DNA of 43,655 bases from Nostocales cyanobacterium Centralia_MAG_434. GTDB taxonomy: Bacteria > Cyanobacteriota > Cyanobacteriia > Cyanobacteriales > Nostocaceae. The position numbers and the translations under genes are program-made. The DNA lies in contig JAJPJF010000239.1 of assembly GCA_021324415.1 (NCBI GenBank), positions 1-43,655 on the forward strand. Direction: 5' to 3'. Positions 1 through 6,592 of the stretch are shown here, piece after piece. Position 1 is the stretch's first letter. The number at the start of each line of letters is the position of its first letter. The notes under the pieces were generated by a model. That model saw only the letters and a list, made by a program, of their open reading frames with translations. It ran no database searches and had not been told where the DNA came from.

Positions 1-1239
1 GAATCTTATTTAGCTCAATGCTTTGGTAATACTCGTTGGTTGTGGAATTATATGCTTAATGCCACTACTAGCGCGTATAAAGAAACAGGAAAAGGTCTTT
101 CTAAAGCAGCAATGGACAAATTGCTTCCTGGCTTGAAAAAAGAATATGAATGGTTAGGACTTGCTTATAGCCAAGTTCTACAACGAGTCACATTCAATCT
201 TTCAAGCGCTTTTGTCAATTTTTTTGAAGGTCGAGCTAAATTTCCTAATTTTAAATCTAAACATGGTAAGCAATCAATTCAATATCCCCAAAACGTAAAA
301 CTGATGCCAAAGGATTCTGTAATTAAGTTTCCTGGTAATTTGGGGTCAGTGAAAACCGTGTTTCATAAACAGCTACCAGATGCAAAGTTTACAACTGTAA
401 CAATATCGAAAAATGCAGATGGTAGATATTATGCGTCTATTCTTTTTAGTCAAAATGACAAGCCAATAGTTGCAATTAGAGAAGCCATTGGTGTTGACTT
501 AGGGCTGAAAAACTTTGCTATCACGTCGGAAGGGTCAAAATATGACCTACCTAAAAAGCAACTATCTAAACTAGAGAAGAATAAGAAACGCAAACAGAAG
601 AAACTAGCTAAGAAGACAGACAAAACATCTAATAAACGTCGCAAAGCTAAACGGTTAGTTGCTAAGATATCTAGCAAAATTGCTAGAGTTAGAGAAGATT
701 TTTTACACAAGCTATCTCGCAAAATAGCATACGAAAACCAAGTTATTTGTGTAGAAGATTTGGCAGTGAAAAATATGGTTAAAAATCCCAACTTGGCCAA
801 ATCCATATCAGACCAAGGATGGGGGATGTTTCAAACCATGCTTAAATACAAAGCTGAGAAATTTGGGCACACTTATCAGGAAATAAGACGTTTCTTCCCG
901 TCTTCTCAACTTTGTAGCGAGACTCTACTACCCATCCCAATGTTGCAGCACGGGTATGATTCGTTGGGTGTACGGTTTGTAGATTGTCCTCACTGCAACA
1001 AACAGCACGACAGAGATATCAATGCTGCTATCAATATCAAGAATGAAGGATTGCGAATTTTAAGCCAGTACGGTCTTGGGGTCTCCCCAAGTGGAGTATC
1101 TGGCGTGGCGTTAGGAACTAGCGCTTCTGCCCTTGGAGGGGATGTAAAACCAAAGTCTTCTGGACGTAAAAAATCTATGAAAACCGAGGTAATCCCCAAT
1201 GAATTGGGAAGCCTACACTCACCCGTCAGGGGAGTGTAG
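1..1239 (+). CDS. tnpB: TnpB RNA-guided nuclease/transposon protein (5' end outside window)
   Basis: The frame is open from base 1 (it reads ESYLAQCFGNTRWLWNYMLN), so the true start is upstream and the TTG at 40 is not the start. Order of domains: end of the N-terminal helix-turn-helix/REC region, a beta-barrel wedge region, a lysine-rich helical stretch, then a split RuvC nuclease. The three acidic residues are present: GVDLG (Asp codon at 496), CVEDLAV (Glu near 754) and HDRDINAA (Asp codon at 1015). The target-nucleic-acid-binding zinc finger is odd: the second knuckle CPHC is intact, but the first has a single Cys (SSQLCSETL) instead of CxxC. The C-terminal tail contains residues YGLGVSPSGVSGV encoded by a dispersed repeat (1063-1108). 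Known members are RNA-guided DNA nucleases that help maintain the element. Activity here is uncertain because of the altered finger. Confidence 0.93.
   Translation, partial: ESYLAQCFGNTRWLWNYMLNATTSAYKETGKGLSKAAMDKLLPGLKKEYEWLGLAYSQVLQRVTFNLSSAFVNFFEGRAKFPNFKSKHGKQSIQYPQNVKLMPKDSVIKFPGNLGSVKTVFHKQLPDAKFTTVTISKNADGRYYASILFSQNDKPIVAIREAIGVDLGLKNFAITSEGSKYDLPKKQLSKLEKNKKRKQKKLAKKTDKTSNKRRKAKRLVAKISSKIARVREDFLHKLSRKIAYENQVICVEDLAVKNMVKNPNLAKSISDQGWGMFQTMLKYKAEKFGHTYQEIRRFFPSSQLCSETLLPIPMLQHGYDSLGVRFVDCPHCNKQHDRDINAAINIKNEGLRILSQYGLGVSPSGVSGVALGTSASALGGDVKPKSSGRKKSMKTEVIPNELGSLHSPVRGV
1063..1108. repeat. Dispersed double stem-loop repeat inside tnpB 3' end
   Basis: These 46 bases match the reverse complement of 13726-13771 at 43 of 46 positions, with an identical 26-base core (1071-1096 against 13738-13763). 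The core is a perfect hairpin, CTTGGGG-TCT-CCCCAAG (1075-1091), flanked by outer arms GCCAG and CTGGC. It looks like a small mobile palindrome that entered the tnpB tail without closing the frame. Confidence 0.85.
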
Positions 1240-1247
1240 GTAGTTCA
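1075..1247 (+). ncRNA. Probable omega-RNA (reRNA) 3' scaffold overlapping tnpB
   Basis: TnpB guides are made from the 3' end of tnpB and the element's right end. Here three successive perfect hairpins lie in that position: 1075-1091, 1195-1208 (CCCAAT-GA-ATTGGG) and 1212-1240. The 5' limit of the RNA cannot be seen; processing sites are unknown. The guide portion would be the bases directly after the element end, i.e. the antisense of the radA 3' coding region. Assignment rests on family knowledge plus the hairpins, not on expression data. Confidence 0.45.
1212..1240 (+). repeat. Right-end hairpin of the tnpB element
   Basis: Perfect 9-bp arms CCTACACTC / GAGTGTAGG are extended inside by CCC/GGG with one bulged A, giving a 12-bp stem around a GTCA loop. 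The tnpB stop codon (1237-1239) is within the 3' arm. Such imperfect palindromes are recognised by Y1 transposases as single-stranded hairpins and form the 3' end of the TnpB scaffold RNA. It may also act as the terminator for the convergent tnpB and radA genes. Confidence 0.8.
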
Positions 1248-2777
1248 CTCCTCGTCATCATCTAGATCAAAATCACTATCTTCTAGAGTTTGGTGTGGTA
1301 TTGCTGCAATAATCGCATCAATCACTTTGGACACAGGTAAAATCTCAATGTCAAGATTGGGGTATTTTTGACCCTTAGGTACGATCGCTCGCTTAAATCC
1401 CAGTTTTGCAGCCTCTTTTAACCGCAGTTCCATTTGTGACACTGAGCGCACTTGTCCTCCTAATCCCACTTCTCCAATTAACACTGTGCCAGGATCGACA
1501 ATGCGATCGCGGAAACTGGCGACAACTGCGATCGCAACGCCTAAATCCACAGCTGGTTCTTCTACATTCAACCCACCTGCAGAAGCAACATAGGAATCTA
1601 ATTTCGACATTGGAATGCCCACACGTTTTTCTAGAACTGCAAGAATTTGTACTAGACGGTTGTAGTCTACGCCAGTTGTGGAACGACGCGGGGAAGCATA
1701 GCTTGTAGGACTGACCAAAGCCTGTAGTTCTACAACAATTGGACGAGTCCCTTCACAAGCCACGACAATTGCAGTTCCAGGTGCTGGATCGTCACGGTTA
1801 CCTAAAAATAACTCTGAGGGGTTGGGAACTTCTCGCAGTCCCTGATCTACCATTTCAAAAATGCCGATTTCGTGAGTTGCTCCAAAGCGGTTTTTAACTG
1901 TCCGTAATAATCGATGTGATGCAAAGCGATCGCCTTCAAAATACAGCACAGTATCAACCAAGTGTTCTAACACTTTTGGTCCAGCTATTGCCCCTTCTTT
2001 GGTGACATGTCCCACAATCAACATTGTGATATCTTCATGCTTTGCCACCTTCATTAAAGCTGCTGTACATTCCCGCACTTGTGCAACAGAACCAGGTGCA
2101 GAGGTGAGGGCAGGAAAGAACACTGTTTGAATACTATCAATCACTGCTACATTGGGTTTGAGCGAGTCCATTTCGCGCAAAATTTCTTCTAGATCTGTTT
2201 CTGGTAAGACATACAAATCAGCACCCACACCTTCAGCTACTGAGATTTTTGGCGTCTGTTGCGCTACTTCTTCACTCTTCCCATTAGTAGACAGCACGCT
2301 TAGATCTTTTCCCACCCCTAAACGCAAGGCTCTGAGTTTTACCTGTTGTCCGGATTCCTCCCCTGAAACATAGAGAATACGATATCTCTGCGCCAATTGA
2401 TTTGATACTTGCAGTAGTAGTGTAGACTTACCAATTCCTGGATCACCACCAATCAGCACCATAGAACCGGGAACAACTCCACCACCCAGCACCCGATCTA
2501 GTTCTCCATAACCAGATTCCCAACGAGTGACTTGGCGATCGCTAATTTGATCAAATGTTAGCGATGCGCGCGGTTTAGCTGGTTTATTGCTAGGTTTACC
2601 GTTGCCTTCTTTATTATGCCAACTACTCACTCCCCGACTTGGTATGTCTGTCGATGACTGGATTGCAATCTGTTCTTCTAGAGAGTTGTATGTGCCGCAA
2701 GCTGGACACTTACCAAACCATTGGGGAGATTCTGCTCCACATTCGATACAAACGTAATAGGTCTTCGGCTTTGCCAT
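1245..2777 (-). CDS. radA: DNA repair protein RadA (branch migration helicase)
   Basis: A 510-residue RadA/Sms protein, which processes recombination intermediates with RecA by driving branch migration of D-loops. N-terminal C4 zinc finger CIEC...CPAC (residues 10-27), RecA-like ATPase with Walker A GGDPGIGKST (110-119), the diagnostic KNRFG motif (295-299), and a C-terminal Lon-protease-like domain (roughly 330-490). A stretch near 160-187 (TNGKSEEVAQQTPKISV) appears to be an insertion relative to the shorter proteobacterial proteins. The tail is acidic (DLDDDEE). The ATG at 2777 gives the full zinc finger. The stop codon lies 4 bp beyond the right-end hairpin of the adjacent tnpB element. 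The gene diverges from rpaB. Confidence 0.97.
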   Translation of the reverse strand: MAKPKTYYVCIECGAESPQWFGKCPACGTYNSLEEQIAIQSSTDIPSRGVSSWHNKEGNGKPSNKPAKPRASLTFDQISDRQVTRWESGYGELDRVLGGGVVPGSMVLIGGDPGIGKSTLLLQVSNQLAQRYRILYVSGEESGQQVKLRALRLGVGKDLSVLSTNGKSEEVAQQTPKISVAEGVGADLYVLPETDLEEILREMDSLKPNVAVIDSIQTVFFPALTSAPGSVAQVRECTAALMKVAKHEDITMLIVGHVTKEGAIAGPKVLEHLVDTVLYFEGDRFASHRLLRTVKNRFGATHEIGIFEMVDQGLREVPNPSELFLGNRDDPAPGTAIVVACEGTRPIVVELQALVSPTSYASPRRSTTGVDYNRLVQILAVLEKRVGIPMSKLDSYVASAGGLNVEEPAVDLGVAIAVVASFRDRIVDPGTVLIGEVGLGGQVRSVSQMELRLKEAAKLGFKRAIVPKGQKYPNLDIEILPVSKVIDAIIAAIPHQTLEDSDFDLDDDEE

Positions 2778-2928
2778 TATTAATCTTATTAAATAATCTT
2801 TATTTTTCCTTAATTTTTAGTTCAAACTAAAATCGAGTGTTAGGGGCAGACGCAGTTTTTCCCAACAAAATCATGGAATGATATCTTAATACTATGATGA
2901 TAAAAATTAATCATGGAAAATTTTAGTT

Positions 2929-2934
2929 AAGGAG
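2929..2934 (+). promoter_or_regulatory. Shine-Dalgarno AAGGAG that decides the rpaB start
   Basis: AAGGAG at 2929-2934 overlaps the GTG at 2934 and lies too close to the TTG at 2937, so neither is likely to be used. It is 11 bases before the TTG at 2946, which starts the protein at MESHKEK, the usual RpaB beginning as I recall it. Confidence 0.6.
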
Positions 2935-2945
2935 TGTTGAGTAAG

Positions 2946-3674
2946 TTGGAAAGTCATAAAGAAAAGATTCTGGTAGTAGATGATGAAGCCAGTATTCGCC
3001 GGATTTTAGAAACACGCCTTTCTATGATTGGCTACGATGTGGTGACCGCCGGCGATGGGGAGGAAGCTTTGGACACTTTTCGCAAAGCTGATCCTGATTT
3101 AGTGGTTTTGGATGTCATGATGCCAAAACTAGATGGTTACGGTGTGTGTCAAGAATTAAGAAAGGAATCTGATGTCCCCATTATTATGCTAACAGCCTTG
3201 GGCGATGTTGCTGATCGCATTACAGGTTTAGAATTGGGTGCGGATGATTACGTAGTTAAACCATTCTCGCCTAAAGAGCTAGAAGCTCGTATTCGCTCAG
3301 TATTGCGGCGAGTAGACAAAACCAGTGCTTCTGGTATTCCTAGTTCTGGGGTCATCCACGTAGGCAATATCAAAATTGACACAAATAAGCGACAAGTCTA
3401 CAAAGGTGATGAGCGGATTCGATTAACTGGGATGGAGTTTAGCTTACTAGAGTTGCTAGTGAGCCGTTCTGGAGAAGCTTTTTCGCGTTCGGAAATTTTG
3501 CAAGAGGTTTGGGGATATACACCAGAGCGTCATGTCGATACTCGTGTGGTAGATGTACATATTTCCCGCCTGCGAGCCAAGTTGGAAGACGATCCAAGTA
3601 ATCCAGAATTAATACTCACCGCAAGAGGCACAGGCTATCTGTTTCAACGAATTCTTGAATCAGGGGAGGAGTAA
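2946..3674 (+). CDS. rpaB: Response regulator RpaB (OmpR family)
   Basis: OmpR/PhoB-class regulator of 242 residues from the preferred TTG start. Receiver domain 5-120 with the acidic pair DD (12-13), phospho-acceptor Asp56 in VVLDVMMP, Thr83 in MLTAL and Lys105 in VVKPFSP. The C-terminal winged helix (about 140-235) carries the conserved LTGMEFSLLELL and RVVDVHISRLRAKL segments. In cyanobacteria RpaB, partnered by the kinase NblS (Hik33), controls high-light and photosystem genes and is essential; the high similarity to that orthologue group, especially the N-terminus KEKILVVDDEASIRRILETRL, supports the name. The partner kinase is not in the window. A longer reading from GTG 2934 would add four residues. 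Confidence 0.9.
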   Translation: MESHKEKILVVDDEASIRRILETRLSMIGYDVVTAGDGEEALDTFRKADPDLVVLDVMMPKLDGYGVCQELRKESDVPIIMLTALGDVADRITGLELGADDYVVKPFSPKELEARIRSVLRRVDKTSASGIPSSGVIHVGNIKIDTNKRQVYKGDERIRLTGMEFSLLELLVSRSGEAFSRSEILQEVWGYTPERHVDTRVVDVHISRLRAKLEDDPSNPELILTARGTGYLFQRILESGEE

Positions 3675-3675
3675 A

Positions 3676-3748
3676 CAGTCAGGAGTCAGGAGTCGGAGTA
3701 AAGTTTTATTACTAGATACTTATAATTCATAACTCATAACTCCTAACT
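3676..3748. repeat. Short heptamer-type repeats between rpaB and the CCB gene
   Basis: Direct copies of GTCAGGA/AGTCGGA (3676-3698) and of CATAACT/TAACTCC (3728-3748) fill most of the spacer. These are typical short tandemly repeated sequences of heterocystous cyanobacteria. Confidence 0.7.
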
Positions 3749-3759
3749 GTAAATAAGCT

Positions 3760-4416
3760 ATGGCTAAACCTGATCCCAATCGCGTTTTGCGGCGTCTACC
3801 CCTTGTTGTTGGTGGATTGGGCGCTGGGCTTTTGCTTGTCAATCGGTTGTTGACACCAGAGTTAACAGCATCCCAAGCACGTGGGGATGTGTTAGGTGTC
3901 ATTGTGAGCGCAGTATTAATTTTAACAGGCTTAATTTGGCAACAGGTGCAGCCGCGATCACCTGATGCAGTACAACTGATAGGCAAAGAAGATTTTGTAC
4001 TCGCTCCAGATTTGTCAAAAGCCCTGAAAACAGAACTCGCTTGGGCGTCACATTTGTTATTGACAAATACAGTAACGCGATCGCTTGTCGTTTTCTATCA
4101 GGGTAGAGTTTTGTTGCGTCGTGGCATTCTAGGTCCTAAATCAGAAGTAGTACCAGGACCGATTTTAAAACGTGTGCTGGAAAAACAAAGGCCAGTTTAT
4201 CTAGTTGATCTAAAGGTCTATCCTGGACGGATTGAGTTCGATTATTTGCCAGAAAATACCCAAGGTATAATTTGTCAACCCATTGGCGATCAAGGAGCTA
4301 TGATTTTAGGGGCTAACGTCCCTCGCAGCTATACTCAACAAGATGAAAACTGGATCGCAGGCATTGCTGATAAATTAGCTGTTACACTTAGTGAGGAAAT
4401 AGGGAGTAGGGAGTAG
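3760..4416 (+). CDS. Cofactor assembly of complex C subunit B (CCB2/CCB4-like)
   Basis: A 218-residue protein with two N-terminal membrane helices (about 13-31 and 44-62) and a soluble C-terminal domain. It resembles the cyanobacterial family (DUF2930) from which plant CCB2 and CCB4 derive; in chloroplasts these proteins are needed to attach heme ci covalently to cytochrome b6 of the b6f complex. Recognised from overall pattern (RLPLVVGGLGAGLLLVNRLL, then the VLRVLEKQRPVYLVDLKVYPGR-like region), so assignment is by family resemblance, not catalytic residues. The ATG at 3760 is preceded by repeat DNA. The last residues IGSRE are encoded by a GGGAGTA repeat that continues downstream, suggesting the repeat has eroded or extended the C-terminus. 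Confidence 0.8.
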   Translation: MAKPDPNRVLRRLPLVVGGLGAGLLLVNRLLTPELTASQARGDVLGVIVSAVLILTGLIWQQVQPRSPDAVQLIGKEDFVLAPDLSKALKTELAWASHLLLTNTVTRSLVVFYQGRVLLRRGILGPKSEVVPGPILKRVLEKQRPVYLVDLKVYPGRIEFDYLPENTQGIICQPIGDQGAMILGANVPRSYTQQDENWIAGIADKLAVTLSEEIGSRE

Positions 4417-4507
4417 GAAATAGGGGACGAAGAAAAAATTGTCGCCCCTTATGCTTTTATGCCAACTCCCCACTTCCCATGCCCCTAATCCCCACTCCCC
4501 ACTCTCT
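4395..4507. repeat. GGGAGTA / CCCCACT heptamer repeats
   Basis: GGGAGTAGGGAGTAGG begins inside the 3' end of the preceding gene (4401 on). A second block, with ACTCCCCACT-type units (4465-4504), ends just before the DUF456 start. The two blocks are roughly complementary and could pair in an RNA. Confidence 0.65.
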
Positions 4508-5035
4508 ATGCACATAGTCTACTGGTCACTAATAGCCGTCATGATTCTAGGTATCATCGGCGCTGTGGTTCCTGCTATTCCTGGTACAAGTTTAATATTA
4601 GTTGCCATAGTCATCTGGGGATTTGCTAGTGGTTCTTTTGCAGCTATTAAAATCCCATTAATTGTGACAATTATCGTCTTAGTGCTTAGTATTGGAGTTG
4701 ATTTTTTAGCTGGCTATTGGGGTGCAAAAAAAGCAGGTGCAAGTAAGTGGGGACAAATTGGAGCAGTTGTCGGATTGCTACTAGGATTTTTAGGGTTATT
4801 ACCAACTTTGCCTTTTGGTGGTCCATTACTAGGAATATTACTAGGACCTCTTTTAGGTGCAATTATCGGTGAGTTTGCTTATCGGCGTAACTTGCTACTG
4901 GCTGTTAAGGCTGGAATTGGAATGGTAACAGGTACGCTAATTGGAAATTTGATCCAAGGATTACTGGCAATTGTAGCTGTTGGAGTTTTTCTGGCGACAA
5001 CATATCCTAATTTGGAAATGATAATCCGTAATTGA
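4508..5035 (+). CDS. DUF456 domain membrane protein
   Basis: Starting at ATG 4508 gives 175 residues, the normal size for DUF456; an upstream in-frame extension (from 4439) is translated repeat DNA (PTSHAPNPHSPLS) and is rejected. It is almost entirely hydrophobic and glycine-rich: about five membrane segments, with a conserved-looking VPAIPGTSL near residue 18 and GGPLLGILLGPLLGAIIGE in the middle. The short polar stretch GYWGAKKAGASKWG separates helices 2 and 3. DUF456 proteins are small glycine-zipper-like inner-membrane proteins of unknown function. The gene may be co-transcribed with the CCB-type gene 90 bases upstream; it faces nblB across a hairpin. Confidence 0.85.
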   Translation: MHIVYWSLIAVMILGIIGAVVPAIPGTSLILVAIVIWGFASGSFAAIKIPLIVTIIVLVLSIGVDFLAGYWGAKKAGASKWGQIGAVVGLLLGFLGLLPTLPFGGPLLGILLGPLLGAIIGEFAYRRNLLLAVKAGIGMVTGTLIGNLIQGLLAIVAVGVFLATTYPNLEMIIRN

Positions 5036-5100
5036 AGAAAAAATCAGAATTCAGAACTCACAATATATAGCAATCTTAAATCATTCGTGAGAAACGTGAG

Positions 5101-5129
5101 AATCCCGGTTCCTCCAAGGAACCGGGATT
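5101..5129. terminator. Perfect 13-bp hairpin between convergent genes
   Basis: AATCCCGGTTCCT - CCA - AGGAACCGGGATT is a perfect palindrome lying between the DUF456 and nblB stop codons. There is no clear T-run on either side, so it is either a bidirectional transcript-end structure or a dispersed palindromic repeat; position favours the former. Confidence 0.6.
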
Positions 5130-5166
5130 GTGAGGCGTTTAATTTCTCCAGTTCCCTAGAGAATAA

Positions 5167-5829
5167 TTACAACTCATTCAAAGCTCTTTTTGCTTCTGTA
5201 GCCACTGCTTCTATTTGATCATTGGCTAAAGTTTCTAATATAGATTTGGCTTCTGCGTTTTTCAGAAGACCGAGGGCTAGTACAAGTCGAAAGCGCACTT
5301 GCCAATCTGGATTTGTAGCATAAGGAGCTATCAAAGGGACAGCCTGTGCATTTCCCAGCTCGCCGAGGGAACTAATAGCAGCAGTTTGTATGAGTTCATT
5401 GCTTGACAAGAGTGCCTGTTTAAGTAACTCAAAGGATCGTGGCTCCCCTAACTCTCCTAACGTCGCAATAACACTAAACTGGACTATCCACTCGTTGCTA
5501 GTTTCGTAGAGGTGTTGTAAATCTTCAAAAGCTGGACGCAGTTTTAGAGCACCTACACAGTCTGCTGCTGCTGCTTGCACATCTGGTTCTGGATCTTTAA
5601 GCAAGCCACGCAATATATTCAACGACAAGTCTAAATCTTGTCTACCGAGAGTATCCATCTGGCTTACAGCTGAGTATCGGACACGTGGATTTGCATCCTT
5701 AACAGCAGTTTGAATCAATTCAAAACCAATTGTCGGTTCCAACTCGCGGATTTGATTAACTGCACGCAAGCGATCGCCCAAATTCTCTGAACTGAGCAAT
5801 TGCTTAACAGCCTCAGAAGAAATGCTCAT
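5167..5829 (-). CDS. nblB: Phycobilisome degradation protein NblB (HEAT-repeat)
   Basis: 220 residues made of HEAT-like helical repeats (DANPRVRYSAVSQM, DPEPDVQAAAADCVGAL, SNEWIVQFSVIATLGELG, SNELIQTAAISSLGELG, NPDWQVRFRLVLALGLL). Length and repeat sequence fit NblB, related to the CpcE/CpcF phycobilin lyases; NblB is needed for phycobilisome breakdown in starvation and is thought to act on bilins. I name it from family resemblance to the Nostoc-type proteins as I remember them; a general HEAT-repeat protein of the lyase-like superfamily is the alternative. It follows a CBS-domain gene on the same strand after a 101-base spacer with tandem repeats. Confidence 0.75.
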   Translation of the reverse strand: MSISSEAVKQLLSSENLGDRLRAVNQIRELEPTIGFELIQTAVKDANPRVRYSAVSQMDTLGRQDLDLSLNILRGLLKDPEPDVQAAAADCVGALKLRPAFEDLQHLYETSNEWIVQFSVIATLGELGEPRSFELLKQALLSSNELIQTAAISSLGELGNAQAVPLIAPYATNPDWQVRFRLVLALGLLKNAEAKSILETLANDQIEAVATEAKRALNEL

Positions 5830-5897
5830 TAATTTATCCTACATTTTCAAAGGTCTTTTAAAAAACAGTTTCCCATTGTCCTTAACAAAGGACTAAG

Positions 5898-5930
5898 CTG
5901 ATAACTGTTCACTGATAACTGTTCACTGAT
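5898..5930. repeat. 14-bp tandem repeat CTGATAACTGTTCA, 2.4 copies
   Basis: Two perfect copies (5898-5911 and 5912-5925) plus CTGAT run right up to the stop codon of the CBS gene. The same unit occurs inverted at 9381-9411 and as GCTAACTGTTCA copies at 9511 and 9525. Confidence 0.85.
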
Positions 5931-6389
5931 TTAACTTGCTGCCATTGCCCGAATAACATCACCACGGGTGAGGATACCAATGACTTGACCCTCGCTGTCA
6001 AGTACTGGCAAGCGGTGAACTTTATGATCTTGCATGACTTTAGCAGCTTCTTTTAAAGGTTTATCAGGGGAAATTGTCAAGGGGTTTTTGCTCATAACCT
6101 CCCCTACTATTTGCCCTAATGCCTTATGTAGGTCACGTTCATAAGTTGCAGGATTTTGTAAATAGATGACGCTATCCAGAAACATGACATAGGCTGGAGG
6201 AGTCACACCAGTTTCTTGCCACATTAAATCTGTTTCCGAAATGATGCCTACCAACTTACCAGCGTCATCTACAACAGGTAACCCACTAATGCGTCGTTCT
6301 GCCAGAATTTGAACAGCTTCCTTCAAAGGCGTTTCAGGCTTGACGACAACTGGGTCATGGCTCATTACTTCGGCGACAGTTTTAAGCAT
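5931..6389 (-). CDS. Two-CBS-domain protein
   Basis: A 152-residue stand-alone Bateman module: CBS1 from residue 5 to about 60 (VAEVMSHDPVVVKPETPL ... GLPVVDDAGKLVGIISETDL) and CBS2 from about 95 to 150 (VMSKNPLTISPDKPLKEA ... RLPVLDSEGQVIGILTRGDV). Such modules bind adenine nucleotides and sense energy state. A linker of about 35 residues between the domains is longer than in minimal Bateman proteins and is a common feature of this cyanobacterial subgroup. No effector domain is fused, so the partner is unknown. The stop codon directly borders a 14-bp tandem repeat. Confidence 0.9.
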   Translation of the reverse strand: MLKTVAEVMSHDPVVVKPETPLKEAVQILAERRISGLPVVDDAGKLVGIISETDLMWQETGVTPPAYVMFLDSVIYLQNPATYERDLHKALGQIVGEVMSKNPLTISPDKPLKEAAKVMQDHKVHRLPVLDSEGQVIGILTRGDVIRAMAAS

Positions 6390-6525
6390 TTGCTTGGCTT
6401 CAGAGTTTTATCAAACTTTCTGGGATCATTTTAGTCCAACATGGGTAACGTGAAGAAAGTTAAGAGTTAGGAATGTGGAGTTAGGAATAAAACTTTACTT
6501 CTTTGGGGCATAGCAGACAAGGGAA

Positions 6526-6592
6526 GGAGGACAAGGAGGACAAGGAGGACAAGGAGGACAAGGGAGACAACTAACTCCTAACTCCTAACTTT
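6526..6592. repeat. GGAGGACAA x4 and TAACTCC repeats
   Basis: Four perfect 9-bp copies (6526-6561) are followed by CTAACTCC heptamers (6571-6592). The heptamer run overlaps the stop and last codons of the GDSL gene (Val-Arg-Ser-stop). The 9-bp unit is the inverted relative of the CCCTTGTCC unit at 18445-18570. Confidence 0.85.

Larger units (their letters stand above)
1..1247 (+). mobile_element. Right-hand part of an IS200/IS605-type tnpB element
   Basis: The window opens inside a tnpB gene whose 3' end runs into a subterminal hairpin (1212-1240), the usual layout of the right end of IS200/IS605-family elements. The left end and any tnpA lie outside the window. The exact right boundary is inferred: it should fall just after the hairpin, between about 1240 and 1247, where the TTCAC of the radA stop region begins. 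No target-site duplication is expected for this family. Downstream sequence is intact radA, so the element sits exactly at the 3' end of that gene. Confidence 0.75.

Noticed and set aside
450-1199. Two minus-strand frames opposite tnpB
   Set aside because: Shadows of tnpB, including translation of the inserted palindrome (PLGETPRPYW).
2934-2945. GTG and TTG starts for rpaB
   Set aside because: The GTG overlaps the ribosome site and the TTG at 2937 is only two bases from it.
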